From assembly GCF_014650595.1 (NCBI RefSeq), contig NZ_BMVG01000002.1, positions 124,001 to 188,000 on the forward strand: 64,000 bases of DNA, written 5' to 3'. A model generated the notes under the pieces. That model saw only the letters and a program-made list of their open reading frames with translations, did not search any database and was not told the origin of the DNA. The translations under genes were made by a program, and so were the position numbers. Positions 34,501-42,171 of this stretch are shown here, piece after piece (positions within the stretch are counted from its first letter, which is position 1; every line of letters begins with the position of its first letter). Origin of the DNA: Streptomyces alanosinicus (lineage in GTDB: Bacteria; Actinomycetota; Actinomycetes; Streptomycetales; Streptomycetaceae).

Positions 34501-35406
34501 TCACCTGGGGTTGGTGCGATGCCGGTGCGCCAGCGCCTCGTACGAGGCGGCCAGCGCGGGCGCCGCCGTCTCGTACGTACGCTGGGCCACTCCCACGAAC
34601 AGGCAGTCCACCACGAGCAGTTGACTCGTCCGCGAGGACATCGCGGCCGGTCGCAGCTCGCTCTCCCGTGAGGTGGACGTGGTCAGTACGTGGTCGGCGT
34701 ACTGGGTGACCGGCGAGTCCGGCCGGCCGGTGATGGCCACGGTCGTGGCCCCGTGCTCGAAAGCGACCCGCAGCGGCTCGATGACGTCCCCCGTCGAGCC
34801 CGAGTGGGTGATGGCGATCGCCACATCGCCCGAGCGCAGCTGCACCGCGTTGGTCACCGCGAGATGGGGATCGCTGTGTGCCTGGGCTATGAGCCCTATC
34901 CGCAGCAGCTTCTGCGCGAGGTCCTGGGCGACGAGCCCGGACGCGCCGACGCCGTACACATCGGTGCGCCGGGCGCCGGCCAGCGCGCCCACGGCCGCGC
35001 CGAGCTGGCCCGTGTCGAGTCCGGCGGCCGTGTCGGCGAGGGTCTGCTGCTCCTCGTAGGCCAGCTTGGTGACGACATCGGCGAGGGGGTCGTCCACCGC
35101 GATGTCGGTCGTGATCGCGGGCGCACGCCCCGACTGCTGCTGCGCGGCGAGCCCGGCGAGGGCGAGCCGCAGATCGCGGTAGCCGGGGTAGCCGAGGAGC
35201 CGGGCGGTGCGGACGACCGTGGCCTCGCTGGTGCCGGTGAGCTCGGCGAGGCCGGTGACCGTGAGGGCGGCGCAGCCGCCCGGGTCGTTCGCCACGGCCT
35301 CGGCGACGCGCTGCATGGACCGGGTCATGGAAGGGGCGAGCGTGCGCACCTTGGCGGCGAGGGAACCGCCCGGACTGCCGAAAGTTTCCTTCACGTCCTG
35401 GGTCAC
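34501..35406 (-). CDS. murR: RpiR-family regulator (MurR-like)
   Basis: About 301 residues. An N-terminal HTH_6 domain (AALTVTGLAELTGTSEATVVRTARLLGYPGYRDLRLAL region, about residues 45-85) is joined to a C-terminal SIS sugar-phosphate-binding domain (VYGVGASGLVAQDLAQKLLRIG ... IAITHSGSTGDVIEPLRVA). It should sense MurNAc-6-P or a related phosphosugar and control murQ-murP. The GTG at 35406 is chosen because it gives the usual N-terminus; an ATG at 35454 exists. A GAAA-N5-TTTC palindrome abuts this start, consistent with autoregulation. Confidence 0.88.
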   Translation of the reverse strand: MTQDVKETFGSPGGSLAAKVRTLAPSMTRSMQRVAEAVANDPGGCAALTVTGLAELTGTSEATVVRTARLLGYPGYRDLRLALAGLAAQQQSGRAPAITTDIAVDDPLADVVTKLAYEEQQTLADTAAGLDTGQLGAAVGALAGARRTDVYGVGASGLVAQDLAQKLLRIGLIAQAHSDPHLAVTNAVQLRSGDVAIAITHSGSTGDVIEPLRVAFEHGATTVAITGRPDSPVTQYADHVLTTSTSRESELRPAAMSSRTSQLLVVDCLFVGVAQRTYETAAPALAASYEALAHRHRTNPR

Positions 35407-35410
35407 AGAT

Positions 35411-35423
35411 GAAAGATATTTTC
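35411..35423. promoter_or_regulatory. Candidate RpiR/MurR operator
   Basis: GAAAGATATTTTC has GAAA and TTTC arms around a 5-base AT-rich centre, in an otherwise GC-rich region. It sits 5 bases before the regulator start and 31 bases before the divergent gene, so it could control both. Confidence 0.55.
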
Positions 35424-35453
35424 GGTTCGGTCTTGTGGTCAAGAGTGCGCACA

Positions 35454-35846
35454 ATGGGTTCCATGGATCCCGTCAGCCCCCTTGAGCAGGCCCTGCATGC
35501 CGCCCGAGCCCTGGTGCTCGCCGATCTCGTGGCAGGCGAGGTGGCGGAGGCGGATGTGATCTCGCTGGTCGAGGACTCGGTCGCGGAGCGGCGCTGGTGG
35601 GTCGAGCAGTGGCCGGACGGCGCGGCCTATGTCGCGGGGCTGGTCGCCCAGGACGTCCAGGACGCGCTGCTGGACCGGTACGGCCGCTGGCCGCTGTGCC
35701 CGGTGTGCGGCACCGGCGACCCGCACGCGCTGGACGTGGAGCCCGAACTGGGCCCCGATCCGCACTGGGTGTGCCACAAGGCGGGCGTGCGGGTCGCCGC
35801 GGTGGGTTCGCTGGGCCCGGCCACCGGCGGAATGACCTCCTCGTGA
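35454..35846 (+). CDS. Conserved hypothetical protein with CxxC zinc-like motif
   Basis: About 130 residues. The N-terminal 75 residues are acidic and helical (ALVLADLVAGEVAEADVISLVEDSVAERRWWVEQWPDG region). The C-terminal part has PLCPVCGTGDPHALDVEPEL and HWVCHKAGVRV, three Cys and two His that could bind zinc. It overlaps the next gene by four bases (GTGA), so the two are co-translated. ATG starts at 35454 and 35463 are both possible. It diverges from murR and shares its promoter region. Confidence 0.72.
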   Translation: MGSMDPVSPLEQALHAARALVLADLVAGEVAEADVISLVEDSVAERRWWVEQWPDGAAYVAGLVAQDVQDALLDRYGRWPLCPVCGTGDPHALDVEPELGPDPHWVCHKAGVRVAAVGSLGPATGGMTSS

Positions 35847-36121
35847 CGCTGTACATCGACCCGCCCGCCTGGCCCGGCCACGGCCGGCTGTGGTCACATC
35901 TGGTGAGCGATGTGTCGTACGACGAACTGCACGCGTTCGCCGAGAAGCTGGACGTGCCGAGGCGCGCCTTCGACCGCGACCACTACGACCTTCCGGCGCA
36001 CCGGTACGCGGACGCGGTGGCGGCCGGGGCGGTGGAGGTCGGCAGCCGCGAGGTGGTGCGGCTGCTGCACGCCTCCGGTCTGCGCCGGCGCAAGGGGCTC
36101 GCGCGGCGGCGCGGTTCGTAG
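35843..36121 (+). CDS. DUF4031 family protein
   Basis: 92 residues: VTLYIDPPAWPGHGRLWSHLVSDVSYDELHAFAEKLDVPRR-type sequence matches DUF4031, a small actinobacterial/bacterial family with a conserved N-terminal IDPPxWPGHG and an FDRDHYDLP motif. Function is unknown. It overlaps the upstream CxxC protein at GTGA. The stop codon is 8 bases before a 16-bp tandem array. Confidence 0.85.
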   Translation: MTLYIDPPAWPGHGRLWSHLVSDVSYDELHAFAEKLDVPRRAFDRDHYDLPAHRYADAVAAGAVEVGSREVVRLLHASGLRRRKGLARRRGS

Positions 36122-36129
36122 GTGCGCGT

Positions 36130-36241
36130 CCTGCCGTAGACGGGCCCTGCCGTAGACGGGCCCTGCCGTAGACGGGCCCTGCCGTAGACGGGCCCTGCCG
36201 TAGACGGGCCCTGCCGTAGGCCCGTCCTGCCGTAGGCGCGT
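36130..36241. repeat. Seven-copy 16-bp tandem array between convergent genes
   Basis: Five identical copies of CCTGCCGTAGACGGGC (36130-36209) are followed by two variants ending GGCCCGT and GGCGCGT (36210-36241). The array fills the gap between DUF4031 and the stop of the convergent fusion gene (36244). On the other strand the unit reads TACGGCAG..., like the 15-bp array at 5221-5310. Confidence 0.97.
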
Positions 36242-36243
36242 GC

Positions 36244-37320
36244 TCAGCGGCGCAGTTCGTAGGCCAGTTCCCCGCCCGCCTCGCCCTCGGCGGTCACCTC
36301 GGCGAACCCCGCCCGGCCGAGCACGGCCTGGGAGGCGGTGTTGTCCCGCTCGACGGTCGCGAAGAGCGAGGCGATGTCGTCCCGGGCCAGCGCCCACTCC
36401 GCCAGCGTCCGTACGGCCTCCGTCGCATATCCCTGTCCCCGGGCGTCCTCGACGAGGTCGTAGCCGATCTCCGTCCGGCCGTCCTCGTCCGGGGCGCTGT
36501 GGAAGCCTATGCCGCCGATCGCCCGGCCGTCCTCGTGCCGGACCAGCGCGAAGACCCCGAACTCCGGCCGGTGCACGCCCGCTTCGTACGCCTTCACCAG
36601 GAAGGACGAGGCGTCCCGGGTGCCCTGGTACGGCCCACCGTCGAGCCAGTCGAAGCCGCCGTCGCCGCCCAGGCTCAGCTCGTGGGCGGCGCCCGGGCGG
36701 ATCCCGACGAGGTCGAAGCGCTCGGCGGGGATGACGAGGTTGTTGTTCCAGCGCCACTCGGTGACCGGGGCGCGGCCGGGCGGCTCGTCGCGGCCGGTGG
36801 CCCACAGCAGCGTCGGCCAGGGGGCGTCGCCGGGCTGGACGTGGGGGAAGAGGCTGGCCAGGACGGCCGCGGCGAGGTCGGCCGGCGGCTCGTACGCGAT
36901 CCCCAGGCCCTCGGCGATGTCATGGGTGTGCAGCAGCACCTCGGCGATGCCCATCCCGGCGAAGCCGAACCGGTCGGCGCTGCGGAAGGGGTAGGGGTGG
37001 AAGGCGCGGGCGTCGGACGGGGCGGTGCGGACGGTGGCGGCGAGCAGCGCGCCGGTGGTCTCGACGACGTGCAGCAGGCCCGCGTTGTCGGTGTCCTCGT
37101 CGAGGGTCAGCTCGAAGGGGAGATAGGCGTCCTGTGCGCGTCCGGCCAGGTTGGCGGCGTAGGCGATGAGGTCGTCGGCGACATGGACGGCGGTGGTGTG
37201 GCAGTCCCACTCCAGCCGCCCGGCCCGCACGGCCCGCCAGTCCCGGTCCGCTGCCGTGCGCAGCGCCGCCGTGCAGCCCGCCACGGCCGCGATCACGTCA
37301 TCCCCGTTTGTCAGTCGCAT
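36244..37320 (-). CDS. Maleylpyruvate isomerase-like (DinB fold) domain fused to a GNAT acetyltransferase
   Basis: 358 residues in two parts. Residues 1-205 resemble the mycothiol-dependent maleylpyruvate isomerase/DinB four-helix fold, with WDCHTTAVHVADDLIAYAANLAG and a second His pair in EVLLHTHDIAEGLG as possible metal ligands. Residues 210-358 are a GNAT domain of the RimJ/RimL type (EIGYDLVEDARGQGYATEAVRTLAEWA is the acetyl-CoA motif, TVERDNTASQAVLGRAGF follows). The fusion suggests a mycothiol- or thiol-linked acetylation function, but no substrate is known. Confidence 0.82.
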   Translation of the reverse strand: MRLTNGDDVIAAVAGCTAALRTAADRDWRAVRAGRLEWDCHTTAVHVADDLIAYAANLAGRAQDAYLPFELTLDEDTDNAGLLHVVETTGALLAATVRTAPSDARAFHPYPFRSADRFGFAGMGIAEVLLHTHDIAEGLGIAYEPPADLAAAVLASLFPHVQPGDAPWPTLLWATGRDEPPGRAPVTEWRWNNNLVIPAERFDLVGIRPGAAHELSLGGDGGFDWLDGGPYQGTRDASSFLVKAYEAGVHRPEFGVFALVRHEDGRAIGGIGFHSAPDEDGRTEIGYDLVEDARGQGYATEAVRTLAEWALARDDIASLFATVERDNTASQAVLGRAGFAEVTAEGEAGGELAYELRR

Positions 37321-37347
37321 GCGGCGAACCCTAGAGGCCCCCTTTCC

Positions 37348-37995
37348 TCAGGTCGACAGCATTTCCAGCTCGGCCGAGAGGTTGTAGCGGGCGGTGGCCT
37401 CCCAGTGCTCCTGTCCGTACGGGGTGCGGAACAGCCGTGGCAGGCCGAGGAGTTGCCGCAGGATCCCCGAACGCCCCTCCCGGAAGGCGTCGTTCGGTAC
37501 GAAGTGGTACTCCTCGCGCACCTCGGCGGTGTAGGCGGCGTACGCCGACGGCGGCGCGGCCAGGATGGCCAGATCGGCATCGCACAGCACCTGGCCGTCG
37601 CGGTCGTCGTCGGCCGGGTCATGGGTGACGGTGAGCCGGACCAGCCGTGCCACCTCGGCCGTCCTGGCCTGCGAGACCCCGGCCTCGGGCAGCGCGCGTT
37701 CGGCGAGGCGGGCGGAGCGCTCCTCGTTCGTCGACCGCTCGGGCAGATAGACGGCGTCATGGAACCAGGCGGCCAGGCGTACGGCGTCCGGGTCGTCCGC
37801 GTACTCCTGGAGTACGTCGATGTGGTCGAGGACCGCCGCCAGATGCTCGACCGTGTGGTACCGGCGCTGCGGCTCCTGCCAGCGGCGCAGCAGGGCATCG
37901 GCGTACCGGTGGGGGTTCGGGGCGCAGGAGTCGTCGTCCCGTGCCGCGAGCAGGGCACGCAGCCAGCGGGAACGCAGGTCGTCGAGATCGGCCAT
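37348..37995 (-). CDS. HD-domain-like metal-dependent phosphohydrolase
   Basis: 215 residues. RRYHTVEHLAAVLDHID (first His), LAAWFHDAVYLP (HD pair, about residues 79-81) and LTVTHDPADDDRDGQVLCDADLAIL (later His/Asp) form an HD-type metal site. The layout matches the predicted HD-superfamily hydrolases annotated as N-methyl-D-aspartate-receptor-like in actinobacteria. Its substrate is unknown. It lies 27 bases upstream of the fusion gene on the same strand and may be co-transcribed with it. Confidence 0.85.
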   Translation of the reverse strand: MADLDDLRSRWLRALLAARDDDSCAPNPHRYADALLRRWQEPQRRYHTVEHLAAVLDHIDVLQEYADDPDAVRLAAWFHDAVYLPERSTNEERSARLAERALPEAGVSQARTAEVARLVRLTVTHDPADDDRDGQVLCDADLAILAAPPSAYAAYTAEVREEYHFVPNDAFREGRSGILRQLLGLPRLFRTPYGQEHWEATARYNLSAELEMLST

Positions 37996-38085
37996 GCGGT
38001 CATTCTGCCGCCGGCCGGCGCGCGGGAGGGAGAACCGAACGTCTTCGGGTGAAGGGCGCCGCGGTACAGGCGTAGTCTTGGAATT

Positions 38086-38097
38086 GGACTAGACCTG
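38086..38097. promoter_or_regulatory. Candidate DasR operator (dre) upstream of cutC
   Basis: TGGACTAGACCT matches the dre core TGGTCTAGACCA at 10 of 12 positions. It lies 46 bases before the cutC ATG. Confidence 0.6.
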
Positions 38098-38143
38098 TAG
38101 TCGCCGGCGGTACGCGCCGAAGAACGCCGAGAAATGGGGTGCC

Positions 38144-38833
38144 ATGAGCAAGCGTGCAGTCCTGGAGGTGATCGCGCTCGACGTCGAGGACGCGGTCGCC
38201 GCCCAGGCCGGAGGCGCGGACCGCCTGGAGCTGGTCACCGACATGGCGGCGGACGGACTGACCCCGTCGGTGGCCGTCTTCACCGGGATCCGGGCCGCCG
38301 TCGACATCGACCTGCGCGTGATGCTCCGCCTCGCGGACGGGTTCGCGGCCGGTGACGTGGAGCGGCTCGTGGGGGTGGCCGCGGAGCTGCGGGCGGCCGG
38401 CGCCGACCAGTTCGTGCTCGGGTTCCTCGACGCGGACGGTGCGGTGGACCTCGCGGCGGTGGAGCGGGTGGCCGGCGTGCTGGACGGCTGCGCATGGACG
38501 TTCCACCGGGCGATCGACCGGGCCGCCGACCGCGACGCGCTGCGCAAGCAGCTCGCCGATCTGCCCGGCCTCGACACCTACCTCACCGCCGGCTCCGCCA
38601 CCGGCGTGGACGACGGCCTGCCGACGCTGGTCGCGGAGGTGGGCCGGCGCGGCGAGCCCGGCTACGACCAGACCCTCCTCGTCGGCGGCGGCCTCCGCCT
38701 GGAGCACGTTCGGCCCTTGCTCAGCGCCGGCATCGACGCGTTCCACATCGGCGGAGCCGCGCGGCCCTCCGGGTGGGAGGGGCCGGTCCGCGAGGAGGCC
38801 GTGGCCGAGTGGCGGAGGACGCTGGACGGCTAG
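38144..38833 (+). CDS. cutC: CutC family TIM-barrel protein
   Basis: 229 residues. LEVIALDVEDAVAAQAGGADRLELV is the N-terminal CutC signature, CAWTFHRAIDRAADRDALRKQLADL contains the conserved FHRAxD, and LTAGSATGVDDG and VGGGLRLEHVRPLL close the barrel. The family was named for copper homeostasis, but its reaction is unknown and copper-binding residues are not evident. The DasR-like site upstream hints at a link to amino-sugar metabolism. The ATG at 38144 is preceded by a weak ribosome site (GGGGTGCC). Confidence 0.92.
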   Translation: MSKRAVLEVIALDVEDAVAAQAGGADRLELVTDMAADGLTPSVAVFTGIRAAVDIDLRVMLRLADGFAAGDVERLVGVAAELRAAGADQFVLGFLDADGAVDLAAVERVAGVLDGCAWTFHRAIDRAADRDALRKQLADLPGLDTYLTAGSATGVDDGLPTLVAEVGRRGEPGYDQTLLVGGGLRLEHVRPLLSAGIDAFHIGGAARPSGWEGPVREEAVAEWRRTLDG

Positions 38834-38863
38834 CCCCCTTCCGGCAGTCTCCTGCCGACGTCG

Positions 38864-39532
38864 TCAGCGGACGATCATCCCGACGATCACGACGAACACA
38901 AAGAGTGCGAAGCCGGTGAGCGGGACGAGGCCCACCAGTCCGGTGGCGCGTCCGAACACCGGGCGGCCCGGGTCCAGCCCGGGGCCCTGGGCGGCGGTCG
39001 GTGCCGGGAGTTTGCGGATCTTGGCCAGGGTGAAGAGGTTGACCAGCAGGGTGACGGGCGTGATCAGCATCGACATCGGACCCCACCAGCCCTGCGCGAG
39101 GGTGTCCGCCTGCATCTTGCGGAACACGGCGAGCGCACAGGTGCGGCAGAAGGTGCCCTCCCGCCGCAGGAACCGCATCATCAGCACCATGCCCTGATGG
39201 CCGCGGATCGTCACCGGCTCGGCGGGCGAGGCTCCGCACACCTCGCAGCCGAAGCCGGGTGCGGCCGGGTGGACGGCGTGGCCCTGGTGATACGGATTCT
39301 GGCCGTAGCCGCCCGGCAGCTGCTGGTACGGCGCGGAGGGCTGCGGGTAACCCGCGGGGCTCTGCGCATACGCCCCGAAGGGCTGCGCGTAGCCCGCCTG
39401 GTCCTGCGGATACGCAGCCGGCCCCGGTCCCTGCTGATACGGCCCCGGGGCCTGCTGATAACCCCCCGGGGCCTGCGGGTAGGGCCCGGGGTTCTGCTGG
39501 TACATGGGGTGCGGAGGGGGCGGAGTGCTCAA
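38864..39532 (-). CDS. Pro/Tyr/Gln-rich membrane protein with CxxC cysteine pairs
   Basis: 222 residues. The first 90 residues are low-complexity repeats of PGxYQQxPGPY/GYPQ type. A cysteine-containing region follows (CEVCGASPAEPVTIRGHQG ... GTFCRTCALAVF), with two CxxC pairs that probably bind zinc. Two transmembrane helices lie at about 150-170 and 195-221. The gene is common in Streptomyces, with no known function. It is convergent with cutC and lies downstream of the HelD gene. Confidence 0.78.
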   Translation of the reverse strand: MSTPPPPHPMYQQNPGPYPQAPGGYQQAPGPYQQGPGPAAYPQDQAGYAQPFGAYAQSPAGYPQPSAPYQQLPGGYGQNPYHQGHAVHPAAPGFGCEVCGASPAEPVTIRGHQGMVLMMRFLRREGTFCRTCALAVFRKMQADTLAQGWWGPMSMLITPVTLLVNLFTLAKIRKLPAPTAAQGPGLDPGRPVFGRATGLVGLVPLTGFALFVFVVIVGMIVR

Positions 39533-39599
39533 CGGAGGCCTTCCCGTGGGGACGTGACGGAACCGCGATCGCGACGGAACCGCAGAGCACCCTAGGCCG

Positions 39600-41672
39600 T
39601 CACGCCAACTGGGCCGGTACCGGGGCCGAGTGCGTCACGATCAGGCCTGACACCGCGCGGGTCAGGGACACGTACAGGCGGCGCAGGCCGGTGCGTTCGT
39701 CCGGCTCGCCGTCCACCACCGACTGGGGTTCGTCCAGGACCACGTAGTCGTACTCCAGACCCTTGGCGAGGGACGCCGGGACCAGGGTGAGGCGGGTCTC
39801 GCGGGTGGTCTCCTCGCCGGGGGCGAGGTAGCCGATCCCCGCCGCCGTCAGGGCCTCGGACAGGGCCGGGATCCGGGCGTCGGCAGCGATCAGGCCCGTC
39901 GAGCCCTCGTTGCGCAGCAACTCCTCGCAGGCGGCGACGACTTCGGCCGTTGCCGTGATCGTACGGACCTCGAAGAAGCCGGGGTTCTCACGGACGGAGG
40001 CCACCGGGGTGAGGCCGGGCGCGATGTGCGGGAGGAGACGGGAGGCGTACGTGATGACGTCCGTGGGGACGCGGAAACCGGCCGTCAGCTCCTCGATCAC
40101 ACCCTCGCGCTTGCCGAGATGGGCCAGCGCCTCGTCCCAGCTGCGGGTCGCCCACGGCGTCGTGCCCTGCGCCAGGTCGCCGAGGACGGTCGCGCTGCCG
40201 GTGGTGCAGCGACGACCCACGGCCCGGTACTGCATGGGGGAGAGGTCCTGCGCCTCGTCGAGGACGACATGGCCGAGCGAGTGTGTGCGCTGGACCAGAT
40301 CCGCCGCCTCGTCGATCAGCACCGCGTCCGCCGCCGACCACTTGGCCGACTTCACGCTGCGCACCGGCTTGGCCCACAGGACCGTCGCCTGCTCCGCCTC
40401 GTCCAGGACCCCGGCGGCGTGCTCGGCGAGGAAGCCGGCGTCCGTCAGCAGCCGCAGCACCAGCTTGGCCGGGTCCACCGGCGGCCAGATCTCCTTCACG
40501 GCCGCCTTCACCGCGCTGTTGCGGGCGACGGCGTCCTGCACCCGGTCGTCCGGGGCCTCCCCGGACCGCTCCATCTGCACCAGCACCGCGTGCGCGATCC
40601 GCTGCGGCAGGGCCTCGCGGGCGGCGCCGTAACGGATGTCCCGCTCCAGCAACTCCCGGACAGTGTCCTCCAGTTCGTACGACGGCACCCGCCAGCGCCG
40701 GGAGCCGCGCACCACCACGACCCCCTCCGTCGGCAGCGTCACATGGGAGTACAGGGCCCGGCGCAGCACCTCGGCCATCCGGGCGCCGCCCTTGATCACG
40801 GCCGCGGCCGCCTCGTCCGTGCCGCGCACCTCCACATGCGCCACCAGGTCGTCCACCGTGGCCTGCTGCACGGCCAACTCGCCCAGCGCCGGCAGGACCT
40901 GCTCGATGTAGTGCAGGAAGGAGCGGTTCGGCCCGATGACGAGCGTGCCGGTGCGGGCGAGCCGCTCCCGGTGGGCGTAGAGGAGATAGGCGACCCGGTG
41001 CAGGCCGACGGCGGTCTTCCCGGTCCCGGGACCTCCCTGCACGCACACGGTGCCGCCCAGCCCGCTGCGGACGATCTCGTCCTGCTCGGGCTGGATGGTG
41101 GCGACGATGTCCCGCATGGGGCCGACGCGGGGCCGCTCGATCTCCTGCTGGAGCAGCTTGCTGGTCCTCGCGGTCTCCTCCGGGTCGGACAGGTGCTCGT
41201 CCTCGTACGCGGTCAGGTCGCCGCCGGTGTAGCCGAAGCGGCGGCGCAGTCCGACGTCCATCGGGTCCTTCTTGGACGCCCGGTAGAACGGCTGCGAGAC
41301 CGGCGCGCGCCAGTCGATGACCATGGGGTCGCCGCCGGCGTCGTGGACATGCCGCCGCCCGATGTAGAACCGCTCGCCCTCCGCGCCCTCGGCCCGGTCC
41401 GCGCCCGGGGCGTGCAGATAGTCCAGCCGGCCGAAGAACAGCGGGGTGTCGCTGAGGTCGGCCAGCGCCTTGATCCGCTCGTCGATCTGGCGGCTCAGCA
41501 CCTCGGCGTTGACCCAGTTCGCGGTGACGTCCCGGATGTCCAGCGCCTCCACGTCCTCCCGCATGGCGCGCAGCGCGGCACGGGAGGAGGTGAGGTGGGA
41601 ACGCTCTCGGGCCAGGGGGTTGTCGAGGTCGCCGAGAGGGTCTTCGAGTGGTTCGTGGGCGGGCGCGGACAA
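39600..41672 (-). CDS. HelD-family UvrD/Rep-like ATPase (RNA polymerase recycling factor)
   Basis: About 690 residues. The Walker A is VQGGPGTGKTAVGLHRVAYL (about residues 195-214) and Walker B is HVVLDEAQDLSPMQYRA. The conserved C-terminal YVVLDEPQSVVDGEPDERTGLRRLYVSLTRAV ends the 2A-like domain (about residues 640-670). An N-terminal helical arm precedes the ATPase, and the middle insert lacks homology to DNA helicases, as in HelD. HelD releases stalled RNA polymerase, and Streptomyces HelR-type members also protect it from rifamycins. The TTG start at 41672 follows GGAGG by 7 bases. Its promoter holds repeated operator-like motifs. Confidence 0.87.
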   Translation of the reverse strand: MSAPAHEPLEDPLGDLDNPLARERSHLTSSRAALRAMREDVEALDIRDVTANWVNAEVLSRQIDERIKALADLSDTPLFFGRLDYLHAPGADRAEGAEGERFYIGRRHVHDAGGDPMVIDWRAPVSQPFYRASKKDPMDVGLRRRFGYTGGDLTAYEDEHLSDPEETARTSKLLQQEIERPRVGPMRDIVATIQPEQDEIVRSGLGGTVCVQGGPGTGKTAVGLHRVAYLLYAHRERLARTGTLVIGPNRSFLHYIEQVLPALGELAVQQATVDDLVAHVEVRGTDEAAAAVIKGGARMAEVLRRALYSHVTLPTEGVVVVRGSRRWRVPSYELEDTVRELLERDIRYGAAREALPQRIAHAVLVQMERSGEAPDDRVQDAVARNSAVKAAVKEIWPPVDPAKLVLRLLTDAGFLAEHAAGVLDEAEQATVLWAKPVRSVKSAKWSAADAVLIDEAADLVQRTHSLGHVVLDEAQDLSPMQYRAVGRRCTTGSATVLGDLAQGTTPWATRSWDEALAHLGKREGVIEELTAGFRVPTDVITYASRLLPHIAPGLTPVASVRENPGFFEVRTITATAEVVAACEELLRNEGSTGLIAADARIPALSEALTAAGIGYLAPGEETTRETRLTLVPASLAKGLEYDYVVLDEPQSVVDGEPDERTGLRRLYVSLTRAVSGLIVTHSAPVPAQLA

Positions 41673-41796
41673 GGGGGTGCCTCCGGATCTGCTCTCGCAT
41701 GACATGCATGACATGACTGGGGCCGTCCGGTTTCCGTCCGGACGGCGGCACTCCGTACGGGAGGCGGGCAAGAGCGGAGATTTTAGGCGAGCACAT

Positions 41797-41851
41797 GGGT
41801 CGGAAGCCAATGGTTTTTCCGACCCCAAGGGGGTGCGGGCTTTCCGACCCC
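41797..41851. promoter_or_regulatory. Triple TTCCGACCC motif cluster upstream of the HelD gene
   Basis: GGGTCGGAA (41797-41805) faces TTCCGACCCC (41817-41826) as a perfect 9-bp inverted repeat. TTCCGACCCC recurs at 41842-41851, and each of the last two copies continues into AGGGGGTG. The cluster lies 125-180 bases before the HelD start codon. It looks like cooperative operators or a rifamycin-responsive element. Confidence 0.6.
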
Positions 41852-41970
41852 TAGGGGGTGTGGGCCCCCGGAGTAGGGGCCGCGGTCCACCCGGGGGCCT
41901 ACGCGCGGCCGTCCGGGATTGGCTCTGCAGACCGATGCGGTTCCGGTGCCCGGCGATCCACCATGGAGAC

Positions 41971-42153
41971 ATGAGCGCAGCAGCCATCTCACCAGTCCCT
42001 GTCCGACCCCCGTCCGGTGCCACGGCGACGGACGGCCCCCATCACCACCCCCTGGGCAACGCCCTGCGCGCCATCAAGGTGTTCGCGGAGGCCGCGTTCA
42101 GCGTGGTCATCCTCGGCGAGTACGGCGAGGAAGCGGGCATACGCCGTAAGTGA
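41971..42153 (+). CDS. Small conserved actinobacterial protein of unknown function
   Basis: 60 residues, no signal peptide. The C-terminal half HPLGNALRAIKVFAEAAFSVVILGEYGEEAGIRRK-type sequence recurs in many Streptomyces (from memory), ending in a short hydrophobic helix and charged tail. The N-terminal 25 residues are variable and Pro/Ala-rich. A GGAGAC motif lies directly before the ATG. It is on the same strand as the GT87 gene, 18 bases upstream, and could be its leader cistron. Confidence 0.62.
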   Translation: MSAAAISPVPVRPPSGATATDGPHHHPLGNALRAIKVFAEAAFSVVILGEYGEEAGIRRK

Positions 42154-42171
42154 CGGCATAGGCTCGCGCCC

